From positions 62,001-126,000 of the forward strand of contig NZ_LVEJ01000007.1 in the NCBI RefSeq assembly GCF_001648775.1: a stretch of 64,000 nt of DNA, given 5' to 3'. Below are positions 18,634 to 26,558 of this stretch, in pieces (within the stretch, counting starts at the first letter, position 1; every line of letters begins with the position of its first letter). Below the pieces are notes generated by a model. The model saw nothing but the letters and a program-made list of their open reading frames with translations, was not told the DNA's origin and did no database searches. This stretch comes from Pseudomonas fluorescens. Lineage in GTDB: Bacteria; Pseudomonadota; Gammaproteobacteria; Pseudomonadales; Pseudomonadaceae. The position numbers and the translations under genes are program-made.

Positions 18634-19737
18634 ATGAGCACCACCGACACCGCCGCCCCGGCGTTAAAGGAAATCTTCAACGCCGAGCGCCTGCAGCACA
18701 TCGCCTGCGAAATGAGCGCCGTGTACCCGGCGTTCAAGGCCAAGGCGTTTCTCAAACATGCCCAGGACGGACTCGCTGAACTATCAGTGATGCAACGCAT
18801 GGCGCGGGTTAGCGAAAGCCTGCACGCCGTGTTGCCGCTGGATTACCAAGATTCCCTAGAAGTGCTTTTCGAACTCGCGCCAAGGCTGAACAGTGGATTC
18901 GTCAGCATGTGCCTGCCGCACTACGTCGCGAGCTACGGCGGTCACGCGTTCGACACCTCCATGGACGCCCTGAAGTACTTCACCCCCTTCGGCTCCTCCG
19001 AATTCGCCATCCGCCACTTTTTGCGCAGCGACCTCGAGCGCTCGCTGGAACGAATGCACGACTGGACCCGCGACGAAAACCACCACGTTCGACGCCTCGC
19101 CAGCGAAGGCAGCCGCCCTCGCCTGCCTTGGTCGTTTCGGTTGGAAGCGGTGCAGGCGGATCCGAAGTTGGCCGCCGGGATACTCGATCGGTTGAAGGCG
19201 GATGAGAGTTTGTATGTACGCAAGTCCGTGGCGAATCATTTGAATGATGTGACGAAGGTGCATCCGGAGTGGGTGTTGGACACGATTGAAGGTTGGTCGT
19301 TGGAGAACAAGCACACGGCGTGGATTGCGAAGCATGCGTTGCGGAGTTTGATTAAGCAGGGGGATTTGCGGGCGCTGACGGTGATTGGTGCCGGGGCGAA
19401 GGCTGAGGTTGAATTGTTAGATGTGCGGGTTGAGCCGGCGGTGGTGCGGTTGGGGGAAGCGATTACGTTGTCGTTTGTGGTGAAGTCCACGGTGGCGCAT
19501 GAGCAGCGATTGGTGATTGATTATGCGATTGACTATGTGAAGGCGAATGGCGGGGTTTCGGGGAAGGTTTTTAAGTTGAAGACTGTGGGGTTGGCGGGAT
19601 TTGAGAGTGTGGTTGTGGGGAGGCGGCAGGTGATTAAGGATTTTACGACGCGGAAGCATTATAAGGGTCGACATTTGGTATACATCATTATAAACGGCGA
19701 ACTAGTCGCAAACACAGAGTTTGAAATCACATCCTAA
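18634..19737 (+). CDS. alkC: AlkC-type DNA alkylation repair glycosylase with Ig-like C-terminal domain
   Basis: 367 residues. The N-terminal 270 residues are a helical HEAT-like repeat protein (HHVRRLASEGSRPRLPWSFR, SLYVRKSVANHLNDVTKVHP, WIAKHALRSLIKQGD) of the AlkC/AlkD superfamily. The last 100 residues are beta-rich (VRLGEAITLSFVVKSTVAHE, KDFTTRKHYKGRHLVYIIIN), matching the Ig-like domain described for AlkC of Pseudomonas fluorescens. The enzyme excises 3-methyladenine-type lesions without base flipping. From about 19140 to the end the wobble bases change from C-rich to G/T-rich, unlike the first half and the GST gene. Confidence 0.88.
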   Translation: MSTTDTAAPALKEIFNAERLQHIACEMSAVYPAFKAKAFLKHAQDGLAELSVMQRMARVSESLHAVLPLDYQDSLEVLFELAPRLNSGFVSMCLPHYVASYGGHAFDTSMDALKYFTPFGSSEFAIRHFLRSDLERSLERMHDWTRDENHHVRRLASEGSRPRLPWSFRLEAVQADPKLAAGILDRLKADESLYVRKSVANHLNDVTKVHPEWVLDTIEGWSLENKHTAWIAKHALRSLIKQGDLRALTVIGAGAKAEVELLDVRVEPAVVRLGEAITLSFVVKSTVAHEQRLVIDYAIDYVKANGGVSGKVFKLKTVGLAGFESVVVGRRQVIKDFTTRKHYKGRHLVYIIINGELVANTEFEITS

Positions 19738-19858
19738 AGTCCGGCACTTCTTAACGTAGCCACAGACCGAAAGCAGTGTAATCAGCCTGCTTACCATGAG
19801 ATCAATAACTCAGCCCAATAAAAACCAAGAAAACATTCTTCACTATTAAGGAAATACT

Positions 19859-20893
19859 ATGAGCATAGATGAAAAGTTATTTGAAGAGGTTATGCACTCC
19901 CTTAAGCTAGCCCGTGATCTTCGAGAAGCACGAACGATAGATTCCGAAACCATTAGCGATGCCCTAGCCTTTAAACTTTCACATCATTTCGATCCTGAAG
20001 GCGATATAAAAGACCATTTAAGTGACCTCCTAGAGTCAGTAGATGAACAGTACGAGAATGCTATACAACGTTTTCTCGGCGTAAACCATACCGTAGCCGA
20101 CTTCAAAAAAAAGATAAAACACAATCCGGAATTCAAAAAAATTATTGTTAGTGGAAAACAAGCAAGAAGCAGCATCGAAGCTGTAATTGAACACATCGAG
20201 GAAAACTATATAGATGATGACACAAGAGCCTTCGCCTCACTCTGCCTCAATGCCTTCACAGACATCAATTCAATGCTGCTAGAAAAAGATGTTGTGCCAC
20301 TAATTAAGAGAGGAGTCTATTCCGAGGATCTGGCATCGGCCATTCAGGTTTGGCAAGATTCAGCAAATAAAAAATCAAAAGACGAAAACTTCTGGCAGCA
20401 GGAGTTATCGGCTAGAAAAGGAATATTAGAAAGACTCATCGGCGGATACGCATTATTTCTTCAGAGAGAATTTCACGTTGGAATTACAAATACGAAAGGA
20501 AAAGGAAGTAAGCGTTCTGACTTTGCGCTGATCGACAAACTATCCAACAACCTGACACTTATAGAAATAAAAACACCCGACACTAAATTATTAGGTTCTT
20601 CATACCGCGATACCTATCCACTTTCAAGAGAACTCTCTGGAACCATAAGTCAAGTCCTCAACCAAAGAAACGAACTAATCATGAATTTTTATTCAAAGCG
20701 ACACGATTCCGAAAAGTCCTTTGAAGTCTTTTCACCGAAGTGTTTTATTATTGCAGGACACACTAAGTGCTTAGACGAAAAAACAGACAAGAAAAAAGCT
20801 TTTGAAGTTCAAAGACAAGCTGTAGCCGCCCATGTCACCATCGTAACTTTCGACGAGCTATATCATCAGTTCTCCACTTTCAATCAAATATAA
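19859..20893 (+). CDS. Shedu-like antiphage nuclease (DUF4263-type C-terminal domain)
   Basis: 344 residues, SD TAAGGAA before the ATG. The C-terminal half (residues about 175-335) shows the Shedu/DUF4263 pattern: FWQQELSARKGILERLIGGY, GSKRSDFALIDKLSN with Asp221, then LTLIEIKTPDTKLL with Glu236 and Lys238 (a PD-(D/E)XK nuclease core), then LSRELSGTISQVLNQRNEL. The N-terminal half is helical and variable, as expected for the regulatory part of Shedu proteins. Base composition is clearly AT-richer than the neighbours and codon use is foreign, consistent with horizontal transfer. Single-gene Shedu defence restricts phages. Its next neighbour is the DAC-like gene 500 bp downstream. Confidence 0.8.
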   Translation: MSIDEKLFEEVMHSLKLARDLREARTIDSETISDALAFKLSHHFDPEGDIKDHLSDLLESVDEQYENAIQRFLGVNHTVADFKKKIKHNPEFKKIIVSGKQARSSIEAVIEHIEENYIDDDTRAFASLCLNAFTDINSMLLEKDVVPLIKRGVYSEDLASAIQVWQDSANKKSKDENFWQQELSARKGILERLIGGYALFLQREFHVGITNTKGKGSKRSDFALIDKLSNNLTLIEIKTPDTKLLGSSYRDTYPLSRELSGTISQVLNQRNELIMNFYSKRHDSEKSFEVFSPKCFIIAGHTKCLDEKTDKKKAFEVQRQAVAAHVTIVTFDELYHQFSTFNQI

Positions 20894-21397
20894 AACCGAT
20901 CTTACGCGCAACCCCTAAAGTCGATAAAACAATCTTAATACCCCCTCACCACCCAACTATGACAACGAACGTTTCGATAAATGCCACAGCCTTCAATCGA
21001 TCCCTAAGATAAAGGTTAGGCAAGCCACCATAAAATAAAGGGTAAACACAATCGACACCCACAACTTCATCCGCACCAATTTTTAACCGCTAGGGCTTTT
21101 CGCTGACGGGATACAATTGGCGCCCTTGATTCTTAACTTGGCTAGGCCCTAGGCATGCATTTAATCTCTCCCTACGCTCTGGCCTGTGCTCTGGTGAGTT
21201 TTGATTTGAGAAACAGATTTATTCTTCATTTTGCCGTGAGACTATCGTTCGCCCTTCGGCTTTATTGTCAAGCACAACGCTCCGCCACAAACGACTTGAA
21301 AGCGCGCAAAATTCAGCTACAGTTTTAGCCGTACTTAACATCGATTTAAGCCACGAGCTTGATCAACACAAACAGAGCTGTACTTCAAGGAAGTAGT
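20894..21397. other. AT-rich intergenic region between the Shedu-like and DAC-like genes
   Basis: 504 bp. An unsupported 57-codon frame (21155-21328) lacks a ribosome-binding site. The promoter of the DAC-like gene should lie in the last 150 bp, but no strong sigma-70 pair was evident. No repeats, att-like direct repeats or RNA structure were recognised by eye. Confidence 0.35.
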
Positions 21398-22720
21398 ATG
21401 ATTGATTTCGAACATATGCGCGGGGCGGATGACTTTAAGAAGCATGCATTACCTTATCTTCTCGGAGCCACCAAGCGTTTCTTTGGCGGGTCGGTGAAAT
21501 TTGATCACAACCCCCTTAACACAATAAAACATCAATACGGCATCAACGTTCTCGAAAACCCAAAACGCGGAGTCTATATAATCAATAGTTCCTGCGCAGT
21601 TGTATTGGGACGGGTTCTTGATGGAAAAACTGTAGTCGCTGCATTTTCACTACAAATTACCAACACCATATTTACCGGACTAGAGAGACTGCTAAATGTC
21701 TTTGAAGGTGTCCTCGCCATTACGCTAAGCCATAGCGTGAAAGAGAAATTCTCTCTAAAACCACATCAATTTGGCGATGAACTGCTTGAGTTAACGATAT
21801 CAAAATTCTTCAGTCGCGGCCACTATGACTACAGAAAATTCAAACAACTAATCGAACTCTTTCACAAACTCGCAAACACTCGATTCGAAGGTAGAAACTT
21901 TACTACAGGACTCGTTCTAACTCGATCATTTTACGCATACGCTAACATGCGCCAACATACAAGAGCAGGCACCCTACTACCCCTTAAAGAAACTCGAAAA
22001 CTTTCCCCAATAGATCCTATAGATAAGCGTTTCTGGTACTTGGCAGATGGTCAAACGTCTTATTTTCTCGCAAATCCCGCATTAGAAATTGCGAACGCAT
22101 TCCTTGCAAATTCCAGCAGGCAAGCGTTAGCGTCTTTTGTAGACGATTATACATTGAGCAAAACCATAAAAGGAGGAGACGCTCTTTTTCGGGTCACTAG
22201 CCAATCAGAGTATTCCATTACTGGCTCCGAAGGCATTGAATTCAACTTCAAAGAAGGGCAGTGGCGAATCCGTAGCCTCACACAAATAGCGGACTTGATA
22301 AGATCAACGCTTCACGTTAAGGAGAATTTCATTCAAAGCCTTCTTTACTATGTATTTTATCTGGCTCGCCGCAGATTGAGTTCAATTATATGGATCCCCT
22401 TGGACGCCACCAAATTTGACGAAATGCTACTATCAAAAAATTCGCTCACTACAACCCCTTTTTCATTACTTGACGAAAAACACACTCAAACACTTGTTAG
22501 ACTTCTCTCTAGCGATGGAGCGTCTATTTTTAATACGGACGGCACCCTTTTGTCTTATGGCTCAGTCATCGACATTTCAAAGGTAGTCATAACTGGTGTA
22601 AAAGGGACGGGCGAATCAGTAGCATCTATACTCGCAAAAAATGGATTATCTATAAAGATATCCCAAGATGGCACAATCAAAATGTATTCTACGGATAACG
22701 CCAATCCCACCATAATATAA
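21398..22720 (+). CDS. Protein with C-terminal DAC-like (DACNV-type) nucleotide-sensor domain
   Basis: 440 residues from the ATG at 21398, chosen because AAGGA lies 6 bp upstream; an in-frame start at 21359 has none. Residues about 305-432 align by eye with the DisA_N diadenylate cyclase fold: a helix into ARRRLSSIIWIPLD, the SSDGASIF motif with DGA at 373-375, the strand SYGSVIDI, KGTGESVASILAKNG where DisA has GTRHRAA, and the closing strands KISQDGTIKMYS. The DGA motif is kept while the catalytic RHR is replaced (GES), so the domain more likely binds a nucleotide than makes c-di-AMP. The N-terminal 300 residues are unrecognised. AT-rich, no signal peptide or membrane helix. Function unknown; defence is inferred from location. 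Confidence 0.55.
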   Translation: MIDFEHMRGADDFKKHALPYLLGATKRFFGGSVKFDHNPLNTIKHQYGINVLENPKRGVYIINSSCAVVLGRVLDGKTVVAAFSLQITNTIFTGLERLLNVFEGVLAITLSHSVKEKFSLKPHQFGDELLELTISKFFSRGHYDYRKFKQLIELFHKLANTRFEGRNFTTGLVLTRSFYAYANMRQHTRAGTLLPLKETRKLSPIDPIDKRFWYLADGQTSYFLANPALEIANAFLANSSRQALASFVDDYTLSKTIKGGDALFRVTSQSEYSITGSEGIEFNFKEGQWRIRSLTQIADLIRSTLHVKENFIQSLLYYVFYLARRRLSSIIWIPLDATKFDEMLLSKNSLTTTPFSLLDEKHTQTLVRLLSSDGASIFNTDGTLLSYGSVIDISKVVITGVKGTGESVASILAKNGLSIKISQDGTIKMYSTDNANPTII

Positions 22721-22793
22721 AAACATTAAAAAACGGGACGGACCACCATTAATTAGTACGGTATTCCCCGTCCCCCCTTATTTAATCGTCGCT

Positions 22794-23450
22794 TTACCAA
22801 CTCCCATATGGAATACCGAATTTCTCGATATACTGCTTGGACTTTTCACTAATGGGATAAGCGTATCGCCCTTGGGTTTTCCCCTGACTCGGCCCCAGCG
22901 GTTCAATTTCGGCCTGCGCTTTCGCCACTTCGACCGGATGGTGACATGAATCTCTTACCCAAACCTGGATGGCACCGCCGGGAGCTAAACCCAGATAGAT
23001 CGAAGATATATAGGTAGCTGTCTGGTCTGGAGTTTTCGCGCAGCGTTGATTCACCGATGTCAGTATCAGTTGTCTGGCTTCTTCGGGTATATCCACCCAG
23101 GCTCGATAGGTCTGAGGTTCTACGATGGACTGCCAGCGAACGAAGATCCGTTTCGGGAGATCAGCAACCACTACTGCTTTCGCGGAACTGCCCACACCGT
23201 GCCAACCTCGCGCCGACGCTGTTCCATCTTCTGGCTGCCCACCCGATGCGGATCCCTTTCCCGTACGAAGAAACGTCTTTCCTTTGATGTCTTCGACGGA
23301 AGTGTCTTCAACCCACACCTTCATGTAGTCAGGTTCGGTGAAGCCTAGCTCTCACCACGGAGTTTTTGGATCGTTTTTGACTGATAGTGAATTGCTTGAC
23401 TGGCAACCGGTAATCAACAGGGCAACAAGTATCGTTATCAGCTGTTTCAA
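22794..23450 (-). pseudogene. DUF2931 lipoprotein, interrupted by an in-frame TGA
   Basis: Reading from a TTG at 23450, the frame encodes a lipoprotein signal (ILVALLITGC, lipobox LITGC), then SVKNDPKTPW, a TGA at 23354-23352, and the rest of a DUF2931 protein in the same frame down to 22794. The intact paralogue just upstream has TGG (Trp) at the TGA position (PKYPWWELAF against PKTPW-stop-ELGF), so this is a Trp-to-stop change. Translation could restart at the ATG at 23324 (MKVWVEDTSVEDIKG), but the product would lack the signal peptide. The two copies share most residues after this point, e.g. GLPKRIFVRWQSI versus DLPKRIFVRWQSI, showing a recent duplication. The absence of a good ATG and SD is a further sign of decay. 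Confidence 0.7.
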
Positions 23451-23460
23451 CGGATGACGA

Positions 23461-24117
23461 TTACCAACTCCCATAGGGAATGCCGTACTTGTCGATATAC
23501 CGCTTGGCCTTTTCACTGATGGGATAAGCATATTGACCACCATTCTTACCCAACTCGGGCCCCAGCGGCTCCAACTCAGCTTGAGCACGAGCGACTTTCA
23601 CTGGGCGCCGGCATAAATCTCTTACCCACACTTGCACCACACCACCCGGAGCGAGTCCCAAATAAACTGAGGCCATGAAGCGTGCTGTTTTCTCGGGGGT
23701 TTCCGGGCAGCGCTGATGGGTAGACGTCACCATCACTTGCCTGGCTTCTTCAGGGATATCTACCCACGCCCGGTAAGTTTTTTGCTCTGGAATCGATTGC
23801 CAGCGGACAAAGATCCGCTTAGGTAGCCCTGACCCAATAACCGGTTTGCCTGTACCACCAACACCTATCCAACCGCGCGCCGATTCTTTGTCGTCATTCG
23901 GCTCTGCACCGCTGGCGTTCCCTCCTCCGGCTCGCAGAAAGGTCTTACCGTCAATATCCTCCACGGAGCTGTCTTCAACCCACACGTTCATAAAATTGGG
24001 TTTGATGAACGCCAGCTCCCACCACGGGTATTTGGGATCATTTTCACCTGAGTTGGAGCTTGTTGCGTGACAGCCTGTGAAGGCCAAAACGCCCAATAGA
24101 GCTACGAGTATTCTCAT
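23461..24117 (-). CDS. DUF2931 family lipoprotein, probable immunity protein of the adjacent lipase effector
   Basis: 218 residues. Signal peptide and lipobox MRILVALLGVLAFTGC, so the mature protein should be anchored in the outer or inner membrane facing the periplasm. The body has the DUF2931 layout: PWWELAFIKPNFMNVWVED, KRIFVRWQSIPEQKTYRAWV, YLGLAPGGVVQVWVRDLC, and the ending KYGIPYGSW. Its ATG shares a base with the TAA of the DUF2235 gene, so the two are translationally coupled. DUF2931 lipoproteins occur repeatedly next to type VI secretion lipases, which supports an immunity role against phospholipase activity in the periplasm (inference). Confidence 0.75.
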   Translation of the reverse strand: MRILVALLGVLAFTGCHATSSNSGENDPKYPWWELAFIKPNFMNVWVEDSSVEDIDGKTFLRAGGGNASGAEPNDDKESARGWIGVGGTGKPVIGSGLPKRIFVRWQSIPEQKTYRAWVDIPEEARQVMVTSTHQRCPETPEKTARFMASVYLGLAPGGVVQVWVRDLCRRPVKVARAQAELEPLGPELGKNGGQYAYPISEKAKRYIDKYGIPYGSW

Positions 24118-25658
24118 TACCAAAGCTTCCAATCAGCTACGTGAGGATGCTGCACGCGAATGCCATCCTCCGTTGGTGCATTGATGTAAACGGCTCTCAA
24201 GCCGCTGCCGTCACGTCTCCCTTGCGGGTGATTCCAGTTGGCAGAGGTATGGATGTATTTCAGTTTCAGCAATTGCTCTTCTTCTGCGGTGGTGCTGTAG
24301 TCGCCGGCGATGAACCTGTCACAAAGCGATTGCAGTTCCTGGGGAACGGCATACTCGGTTCGTCCAGGAATGTCGGTGAACGGCACACCTTTTTCTTTGG
24401 CCAACTGATACATCACTCTCAAGTAAACCGTTGAGAGTTTGCCACTAACCGGGCGTTTGAGTTGTAGCCCAGCGTATACGCGTTTTTGCTTAGGCCCGAA
24501 ACGATCTTGCGGATCGGCCGGCAAAGCAAGCGCAGCGGGCGTTACGATTTCCAACAGATGAGCAGGCCAGCCTTTGGCTACCCACTGACTTTTTACCCGA
24601 GCGGCATCCTGATAGATCGAGGTTGTTTTCACGTCAGTGTTGCTCCAAACATCAAGCGTTTGCATGGGACTGACCAAAACACACTCTTCGACTTCATCGA
24701 GGTAGCTGCCCCCGATATCCGAGTGGACACCTGGAAATGCGTATTCTGGATAGTCGGGTTTGACGTTACTGAGGGCGAAGTTGGCCCGACATTCGTCGCG
24801 AGCAACCAAGTGGACGACGTCCTTGAAAAAACGCGGATCAAGGTACAGTTTTATGCCCGGTGCTATGGGGCTTTTCACCCTGCCAAAATTCGTGAAGCCA
24901 GCAATTGACGGCACTGTATCGAACAGCCCAATGAAGCCCATTCGGATGCCGCCACCGTACTGGTCGACAAAGGTACGGGAGAAATTATTGGCGTAAGTGG
25001 CCAATAGATCCCTAAGCGGCCCCTGCTTACCTCTTACGATTTCATTTGAGAAATGGCGAGCTGCCGCTGCGCCTCGACTGAATCCGAAAGTATAAAAGGT
25101 GATCGATGTAATTTCACTGTTCGGATTCTCTTGAAGGGCATCCTCAAGGACTTGTTTGATGAAGGTAAACGAAGTCTGAACACGCCCTGCGACTCCAGTC
25201 TCTCCACGCCCCATGCCTTGACCGACCAAACTGTCTTCTTCATTGGATTGAGTGCCAATTCCTTCAATGTACAAAGGGCGGGATACTTGTTTTATCGAAC
25301 CCTCTCCTTCAGCAATCGGAGCTTTGTAATACAGGTCGGCAAGCTTCTTTATGTTGGTCGCGCCAGCGCCATAACTGCTGTCCGGGTTCCCCATATAGGG
25401 CTGACAACTAGCAGGAATATCTTCCGGCGCAATCGGATGCTGCGCCCCACACAGCAATCCCGCCGCCGTGTTGTTCGCATTATTCCCAGTGCCATCAAAG
25501 AAAACCCCAATCCTCAACGCGATCCCGATTTTCTCAGGTTCGCGCGCAGGCTCTTTCCCATGCTTCTCATATTCCGCCCAACGCTGGGCGTGAATATCGA
25601 CGGGTTTGGCTTCTTCGTAGCGGTAGTTTTTCGGGGGGTTGGGTACGTAGCCACTCAT
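24117..25658 (-). CDS. DUF2235 (Tle1-like) lipase, probable type VI secretion effector
   Basis: 513 residues from the ATG at 25658; a start at 25724 is possible but upstream of a natural N terminus MSGYVPNPPKNYRYEE. The alpha/beta-hydrolase features of DUF2235 are visible: GVFFDGTGNNANN near residue 53, the nucleophile elbow GFSRG at 192-196 (Ser194), LFDTV with Asp247, and GVHSDIGGSY with His312, giving a plausible Ser-Asp-His triad. No signal peptide, as expected for T6SS cargo. Tle1 enzymes are phospholipases delivered to the periplasm of rival bacteria. The immunity-like lipoproteins directly downstream fit. No vgrG, PAAR or T6SS gene is in the window. Confidence 0.8.
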   Translation of the reverse strand: MSGYVPNPPKNYRYEEAKPVDIHAQRWAEYEKHGKEPAREPEKIGIALRIGVFFDGTGNNANNTAAGLLCGAQHPIAPEDIPASCQPYMGNPDSSYGAGATNIKKLADLYYKAPIAEGEGSIKQVSRPLYIEGIGTQSNEEDSLVGQGMGRGETGVAGRVQTSFTFIKQVLEDALQENPNSEITSITFYTFGFSRGAAAARHFSNEIVRGKQGPLRDLLATYANNFSRTFVDQYGGGIRMGFIGLFDTVPSIAGFTNFGRVKSPIAPGIKLYLDPRFFKDVVHLVARDECRANFALSNVKPDYPEYAFPGVHSDIGGSYLDEVEECVLVSPMQTLDVWSNTDVKTTSIYQDAARVKSQWVAKGWPAHLLEIVTPAALALPADPQDRFGPKQKRVYAGLQLKRPVSGKLSTVYLRVMYQLAKEKGVPFTDIPGRTEYAVPQELQSLCDRFIAGDYSTTAEEEQLLKLKYIHTSANWNHPQGRRDGSGLRAVYINAPTEDGIRVQHPHVADWKLW

Positions 25659-25763
25659 CCGTGATTCCTGGTTCTGATCCTTGAGAACGGCCCGAAGGGT
25701 GACAGGCGTGGATGGGGGGCGCAAGCCGTGGCCGTGTGCCAGCCAGGGTGTGACCGCGGGGTT

Positions 25764-25785
25764 CGACGAGGGTTTCCCCTCGTCG
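25764..25785. terminator. Perfect hairpin CGACGAGGG...CCCTCGTCG
   Basis: A 9-bp perfect stem with a 4-base loop 13 bp after the DUF6124 stop, before the effector gene. It has no U tract on the minus-strand transcript, so termination strength is uncertain. Confidence 0.45.
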
Positions 25786-25797
25786 GGGTGGGATTGG

Positions 25798-26160
25798 TTA
25801 GCTAGCGATTTCGACGTTATCCAGCGCTTGGTTGACGGCGATTTCGCCGAGCATCACGACTTGGGCGATGCCCAGTGCGGTTTTGCGCTGGGAGGTGTCG
25901 AGCATGGCGGCGAAGTTGAGGAGCATTTCGCTGGCGGAGCCGAGGGTTTCGCTGGCGTTGGCGAGCAGGGATTCGCTGTTGTACTTCGGGTTGGCGAGGT
26001 ACATCCGTTCGGGTTGTTGGGTGCTGGCCATGATTTGGCTGGCGGGTTTGAGGTAGTGGTCGAGGGCGCGTTCGGCGGCTTCGTGGAATCGCTTGGAGTC
26101 GGGGGTTTCGTAGGGGGATGTGGGGTCGGTTTCGGGTGGGTTGGGTGTTGGTTTGATCAT
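25798..26160 (-). CDS. DUF6124 family protein
   Basis: 120 residues from the ATG at 26160 with AGGAGC 7 bp upstream. Typical layout of this Pseudomonas family: a proline-rich start (MIKPTPNPPETDPTSPYETP), then a long helical region (FHEAAERALDHYLKPASQIM; NSESLLANASETLGSASEML; SQRKTALGIAQVVMLGEIAV). Function unknown; the family occurs in many copies in pseudomonads. The open frame continues upstream of the ATG through the leader hairpin as PVYQPAHGRHPRLVARVMAP, which is probably leader rather than mature protein. Confidence 0.75.
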   Translation of the reverse strand: MIKPTPNPPETDPTSPYETPDSKRFHEAAERALDHYLKPASQIMASTQQPERMYLANPKYNSESLLANASETLGSASEMLLNFAAMLDTSQRKTALGIAQVVMLGEIAVNQALDNVEIAS

Positions 26161-26178
26161 TGATGAAGCTCCTACGTC

Positions 26179-26222
26179 AAAAAAAGGAGCCATCACTCTC
26201 GCTACCAAACGAGGGTGGCGGC
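26179..26222 (-). promoter_or_regulatory. Attenuator-like hairpin in the DUF6124 leader
   Basis: On the minus strand GCCGCCACCCTCG (26222-26210) pairs with CGAGAGTGATGGC (26201-26189), 11 of 13 pairs including a G-T, followed by TCC and seven T (26185-26179). This has the form of a Rho-independent terminator lying directly before the ribosome-binding site of the DUF6124 gene, so readthrough or refolding would be needed for expression. Similar leaders are, to my knowledge, typical of this gene family. Confidence 0.6.
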
Positions 26223-26558
26223 CATGCGCAGGTTGGTAGACCGGGACGTAGAAAACCGGCGCGCCCGAAGACGCCCTGTGCATGACCACCATAAAAGCCG
26301 TGTCGAACAGACACTGCGAATGATGATGCTTATGCAATCTACGAAAACTCAGGGCTACCAAACCCGATCACTGTTTTTCAGCGACCGACAGACGATAGAA
26401 CCCGCGACCTAGACGCACAAGCCGGCGGATTCTGGCTTAGTCGTAGGTAACGGCGCAAGGCGTTGTAGGGTTTCGGTGGTTACTTGAGGCTTCCTTTAAA
26501 CAGTGGTGGTTTTTACTGTTTATTTCGGTCAGTGGTTGATGGGGTGACTGGGTGGGTG

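Noticed and set aside
19738..19858. Attachment site or tRNA fragment at the left edge of the defence-like island
   Set aside because: No tRNA-like sequence and no matching direct repeat at the right edge could be found by eye.
21155..21328. 57-codon frame between the Shedu-like and DAC-like genes
   Set aside because: No ribosome-binding site at usable spacing and no recognisable domain; could still be real but is not supported.
20894..21397. Retron or small RNA between the two defence-like genes
   Set aside because: No reverse transcriptase is present and no convincing long stem was seen.
23352..23354. Selenocysteine reading of the in-frame TGA in the DUF2931 copy
   Set aside because: The paralogue has Trp (TGG) there, the family is not a selenoprotein family, and no bacterial SECIS-like hairpin was seen after the codon.
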